A stretch of DNA of 64,000 bases from Chryseobacterium sp. YIM B08800 (lineage in GTDB: Bacteria; Bacteroidota; Bacteroidia; Flavobacteriales; Weeksellaceae): positions 1-64,000 of the forward strand of contig NZ_JAPDKN010000025.1 of NCBI RefSeq assembly GCF_026163565.1, read 5' to 3'. The notes beneath the pieces are model-generated. The model was not told the origin of the DNA. It ran no database searches and was given only the letters and a program-made list of their open reading frames with translations. Below, one piece after another: positions 60,666 to 64,000 of this stretch. The position numbers and the translations under genes are program-made. Each line of letters starts with the position of its first letter. The stretch's first letter is position 1.

Positions 60666-63437
60666 ATGAAATTTAAAAATATCATAAAACTCAGTGTCAT
60701 CTGTTTTGCTTTCGGAAATCTTTCCGCACAAAATCCCTGGCCAAAAACTACCGAGACCGCAAAACCGTGGACGCGTTGGTGGTGGATGGGAAGTGCCGTT
60801 GACGAAAAAGGTCTGGATAAACAACTTACAACACTTTCTAAAGCAGGTTTTGGAGGAGTAGAAATTGTCCCGATTTACGGCGCAAAAGGTTTCGAAAACA
60901 AATACATCAATTATCTTTCTCCGGAATGGATGAAAATGTTGCAATTCACTACAGACAAAGCTAAAAGTCTGAAAATGGGCGTTGATATGGCAGTCGGAAC
61001 GGGCTGGCCAATTGGCGGACCGCAAGTTGGTGAAGAAGATGCTGCAACGAAAATGATTGTTCAGAACTATGCAATTAATCCAAATGAAAAATTTTCTGAA
61101 AAGATTGTTCTGAAAGACGAAAAACAGAAGAACTTAAAAACAGTAAAACTGGATATTGTAACGGCTTACAACGAGAAAAATGAAGCGGTAGTTTTAACAG
61201 ATAAAATCAATGTAGACGGAACTTTAAATTGGAAACCAACCTCCGGAAAATGGACAGTTTACGCAGTTTTTATCGGTAAAACTTTACAAAAAGTAAAACG
61301 TGCCGCTCCGGGTGGCGATGGCTACACATTAGACCATTTTTCTCCTGATGCAACGAAAGATTATCTCAAAACTTTCGATAAAGCTTTTGGAAATTCAAAC
61401 TATGGAATCCGTTCGTTTTTCAATGACAGTTACGAAGTTTACAACGCAGATTGGACGGCTGATTTTAAAGATGAATTTAAGAAAAGAAGAGGGTACGATT
61501 TGAGTCCATACATCAAATATCTGGTGAGTGATGAAGAAAGCGAATTGTCAGGAAGAATAAAATCTGATTATCGTGAAACAATGAGCGAACTGATTCTACA
61601 TAATTTTACTGAAAATTTCACCAATTGGGCTCATTCCAAAAACTCGAAAAATACCAATCAGGCACACGGTTCGCCCGGAAATTTACTGGATTTGTACGCT
61701 GCAGTCGATATCCCGGAATCTGAAACTTTCGGAAGTACAAAATTTGATATTCAGGGTTTGAAAAGGAATGTGGAAGACATCAACACCAAGGAAATTCCTG
61801 ATATTAATATGCTGAAATTCGCTTCTTCGGCGGCAAACATTACCGGAAAACCTTTGATTTCTAATGAATCTTTTACGTGGTTGACGGAACATTTTAAAAC
61901 GTCTTGGTCACAGGTAAAACCGGAAGCCGAGCAAATTTTTCTATCAGGAATCAACCACATTTTTTATCACGGAACGACTTATACGCCGGCTGATGTTCAG
62001 TTTCCGGGCTGGTTGTTTTATGCTTCGACTAATTTTGTTCCGGAAAATTCTTCGTGGCCAAATATTAAAGGTTTAAATTCATACATCGAAAGAACTCAAT
62101 CCGTTTTACAAAATGGAAAATCAGACAACGAAATCCTGATGTATTGGCCTATTTATGACCAATGGGCAAATCCGAAAGGAAAAGATATGGCGTTTAAAAT
62201 TCACAATATTGAAAAATGGTTGCATCCGACTGTATTTTATGAAAATCTTGAAAAATTAGGGAAATCAGGCTATTCTTTGGATATGATTTCGGATAAGATG
62301 ATTTCTGAAGCGAAGTTTGAAAATCAGAATATTCAGGTTTCAAAAAATGGAGGTTCTTATAAAGTTTTAATTATTCCACAACTAAATTATTTTTCTGAAT
62401 CAACTTTAAAAAATATTTTAAATCTGGCTCAAAATGGAGCTTCTGTGATTTTTCAAAGTGAGCCGAAAGACGTTCAGGGATTTTTTGAATTTGAAAAAAG
62501 AAGAAATGAATTACAGTCTTTATGGTCTAAAATTTCTTTTCAGCAGGAAGGAATTTTAAAATCAGCAACATTCGGAAAAGGACAAATCGTTTTGAGTTCT
62601 GATGTTGAAAAAGCCTTAGAATATTTAAAAATTGAAAGAGAAAAACTGACCGATACAGGATTGAAATTCGTCAGAAGAAAGTTCGATAACGGAAAATACT
62701 ATTACATCGTCAATCACACTTCCAAAGAAATTAATCAGAATATTCCGCTGAATTTTGTTGGAAAACAAATTGCTTTGATGAATCCTGAAAATGGAGATTT
62801 TGGAGTTGCCGAAACTCAGAATAATTCGGTAAAAGTTCAATTAAAATCAGGAGAATCTTTAATTATAAAAGCTTTAGAAATTCCGGATAATTCTATTTCA
62901 AAATGGAAATACATTGAGAAAACAGACGCTCCGATTGTTTTAAACCAACCTTGGCAACTGACCTTCAAGGAAGGCGGTCCCGAACTTCCGAAGTCAAAAA
63001 CTTTAGACAAACTTCAACCTTGGACCAATTTCACAGACGATGCTTCAACGCAGAGTTTTTCGGGAACTGGAGTTTACACAACATCATTTAAATTAAATAA
63101 AAAAGCCGACGATTTTGTACTGAAATTCGACAAATTGTATGAAAGTGCAAAAGTCATTATCAACGGACAAGATGCCGGAATTGTCTGGAATCTTCCGTTT
63201 GAAATCAACGTCGGAAAATATTTGAAAAAAGGGAAAAATATCATTCAGATTGAAGTTTCAAACCTGATGGCAAACAGAATCCGTTATATGGACCAGAATA
63301 AAATCCAGTGGCGAAATTACCATGAAATCAATTTTGTAAACATCGATTACAAACCATTCGATGCATCCAACTGGAAAGTTCAGCCTTCCGGTCTGGATGG
63401 TGAAATTCAATTAATTCCGGTATATTTCTCAAAATAA
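60666..63437 (+). CDS. Glycoside hydrolase family 106 (alpha-L-rhamnosidase-like)
   Basis: This 923-residue secreted enzyme has a signal peptide (LSVICFAFGNLSAQ) and a GH106-type start PWTRWWWMGSAVDEKGLDKQ with the GGVEIVPIYG and MAVGTGWPIGGPQ segments, followed by a central part with FNDSYEVY and HGSPGNLLDLYAAVDIPESE, and C-terminal beta domains ending in a carbohydrate-binding-like fold. GH106 enzymes remove alpha-L-rhamnose from rhamnogalacturonan. It fits the rest of the locus well. Confidence 0.9.
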   Translation: MKFKNIIKLSVICFAFGNLSAQNPWPKTTETAKPWTRWWWMGSAVDEKGLDKQLTTLSKAGFGGVEIVPIYGAKGFENKYINYLSPEWMKMLQFTTDKAKSLKMGVDMAVGTGWPIGGPQVGEEDAATKMIVQNYAINPNEKFSEKIVLKDEKQKNLKTVKLDIVTAYNEKNEAVVLTDKINVDGTLNWKPTSGKWTVYAVFIGKTLQKVKRAAPGGDGYTLDHFSPDATKDYLKTFDKAFGNSNYGIRSFFNDSYEVYNADWTADFKDEFKKRRGYDLSPYIKYLVSDEESELSGRIKSDYRETMSELILHNFTENFTNWAHSKNSKNTNQAHGSPGNLLDLYAAVDIPESETFGSTKFDIQGLKRNVEDINTKEIPDINMLKFASSAANITGKPLISNESFTWLTEHFKTSWSQVKPEAEQIFLSGINHIFYHGTTYTPADVQFPGWLFYASTNFVPENSSWPNIKGLNSYIERTQSVLQNGKSDNEILMYWPIYDQWANPKGKDMAFKIHNIEKWLHPTVFYENLEKLGKSGYSLDMISDKMISEAKFENQNIQVSKNGGSYKVLIIPQLNYFSESTLKNILNLAQNGASVIFQSEPKDVQGFFEFEKRRNELQSLWSKISFQQEGILKSATFGKGQIVLSSDVEKALEYLKIEREKLTDTGLKFVRRKFDNGKYYYIVNHTSKEINQNIPLNFVGKQIALMNPENGDFGVAETQNNSVKVQLKSGESLIIKALEIPDNSISKWKYIEKTDAPIVLNQPWQLTFKEGGPELPKSKTLDKLQPWTNFTDDASTQSFSGTGVYTTSFKLNKKADDFVLKFDKLYESAKVIINGQDAGIVWNLPFEINVGKYLKKGKNIIQIEVSNLMANRIRYMDQNKIQWRNYHEINFVNIDYKPFDASNWKVQPSGLDGEIQLIPVYFSK

Positions 63438-63485
63438 TTTAATGACAGTCTGCAATTTACAATCTTTGTGTTCTTAGCTGAGTTT

Positions 63486-63548
63486 ACGCCTTTGCGAACT
63501 TAAAAACATTTAGTAGTTAAAAAAAACTTTGTGGACTTTGCGTTAAAA
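63486..63548 (+). repeat. CTTTGCG-type repeat, copy before the last gene
   Basis: It contains ACGCCTTTGCGAAC, TTTAGTAGTTAAAAAAAACT and GACTTTGCGTTAAA and pairs with the copy at 54694-54757 as an imperfect direct repeat. Confidence 0.6.
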
Positions 63549-63589
63549 ATTTTAGAAAAACGGGTTAAATTAAATAGTATAATAAAATT

Positions 63590-64000
63590 ATGAAACAAGT
63601 CATAGTAAAAACATTAGTATTAGGAACGCTCCTCACATTCGGATTTTCCAATGCTCAACAGAAACCGAAAGTTGTTTTAGATAACTTTTTCAATAACGAA
63701 AAAAAGGAAAACAAAGAAACCAAAATCCTTGAATCTTGGCATTATACCTGGAACGACACTTCAAATGGAGGATTTTCTTTGCTGGGTGAAATCTTCCAGA
63801 AGCAAGGCGCAGAAATCAGCACTTTGACGACCGCTCTATCAAAAAAAGATTTGAAAAAAGCCAATATTTACATTATCGTTGACGCTGATATCGACAAAGA
63901 AGCTTATGGAGGAAAAGCCAATCTTATTGATGCCAATTCTATCAAAAACCTTACGGAATGGGTGAAAAAAGGTGGCGTTTTGGTTTTGATGAGCAACGAC
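63590..64000 (+). CDS. Secreted DUF4350-like protein, cut by the window end
   Basis: The first 137 residues are visible with no stop before the edge. There is a signal peptide (LVLGTLLTFGFSNAQ), then VVLDNFFNNEKKE, a HYTWNDTSNGGFSLLGEIFQ segment and a later strand with GGVLVLMSND. This matches the DUF4350 / ThuA-like type that accompanies unsaturated rhamnogalacturonyl hydrolases in Bacteroidota. Whether a GH105 or GH88 domain follows cannot be seen here. It fits the pectin locus. Confidence 0.6.
   Translation, partial: MKQVIVKTLVLGTLLTFGFSNAQQKPKVVLDNFFNNEKKENKETKILESWHYTWNDTSNGGFSLLGEIFQKQGAEISTLTTALSKKDLKKANIYIIVDADIDKEAYGGKANLIDANSIKNLTEWVKKGGVLVLMSND

Overview
The window is AT-rich, densely coded DNA from a member of the Bacteroidota, most likely a Chryseobacterium-like bacterium (Weeksellaceae, Flavobacteriia). 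The reasons are the Bacteroidota -7 promoter box (TAnnTTTG) ahead of several genes, A-rich leaders instead of Shine-Dalgarno sites, a GLPGLI-family protein, a CusA pump fused to its outer-membrane channel, and many short secreted peptides with the leader MKNLKK.SR..LK...GG. The taxonomic call is inference; no rRNA gene is present.

Layout. 0-8.7 kb: a DUF763 protein, a Crp/Fnr regulator and a run of small single-domain proteins on the + strand (VOC/PhnB, SRPBCC, DinB, HhH, SDR, DoxX). 8.7-17 kb: housekeeping genes purB, purL, a barstar-like gene, dgkA and dnaN. 17-20.4 kb: small, poorly known minus-strand genes separated by palindromic GCTAAC elements. 20.4-29 kb: AAA ATPase, MepB, Nei-type glycosylase, dGTPase, SPFH protein, small lipoproteins and an APC permease. 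29-34.3 kb: a large TPR protein, a beta-barrel protein and tRNA-Arg(TCG). 34.3-46.7 kb: a TPR/HTH membrane regulator, two small HTH proteins, and a peptide-export locus. 46.7-52.9 kb: a CusA/CusB heavy-metal efflux operon. 52.9-54.3 kb: a chloramphenicol acetyltransferase-like gene and a second Crp/Fnr regulator. 54.8-64 kb: a pectin (rhamnogalacturonan) degradation locus (GH28, GH2, CE12-like esterase, GH106, DUF4350-like protein cut by the window end).

The most interesting part is 37.6-46.7 kb. Nine short genes, four of them too short for ordinary gene finding, share an 18-20 residue double-glycine-type leader but have unrelated cores. Every core has an even number of cysteines (4 or 6). 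Among them lie a C39-peptidase ABC exporter, an HlyD-type adaptor, a VKOR-DsbA fusion and a TlpA-like lipoprotein, that is, the parts needed to cut, export and disulfide-bond the peptides. A 34-36 nt element with one compensatory base change precedes four peptide genes. A hairpin sits just before each exporter or maturation gene that follows a peptide gene, and two of those genes use TTG or GTG starts. Together this looks like a family of secreted disulfide-bonded peptides (bacteriocin-like or signalling) with RNA-level control of the ratio of peptide to exporter.
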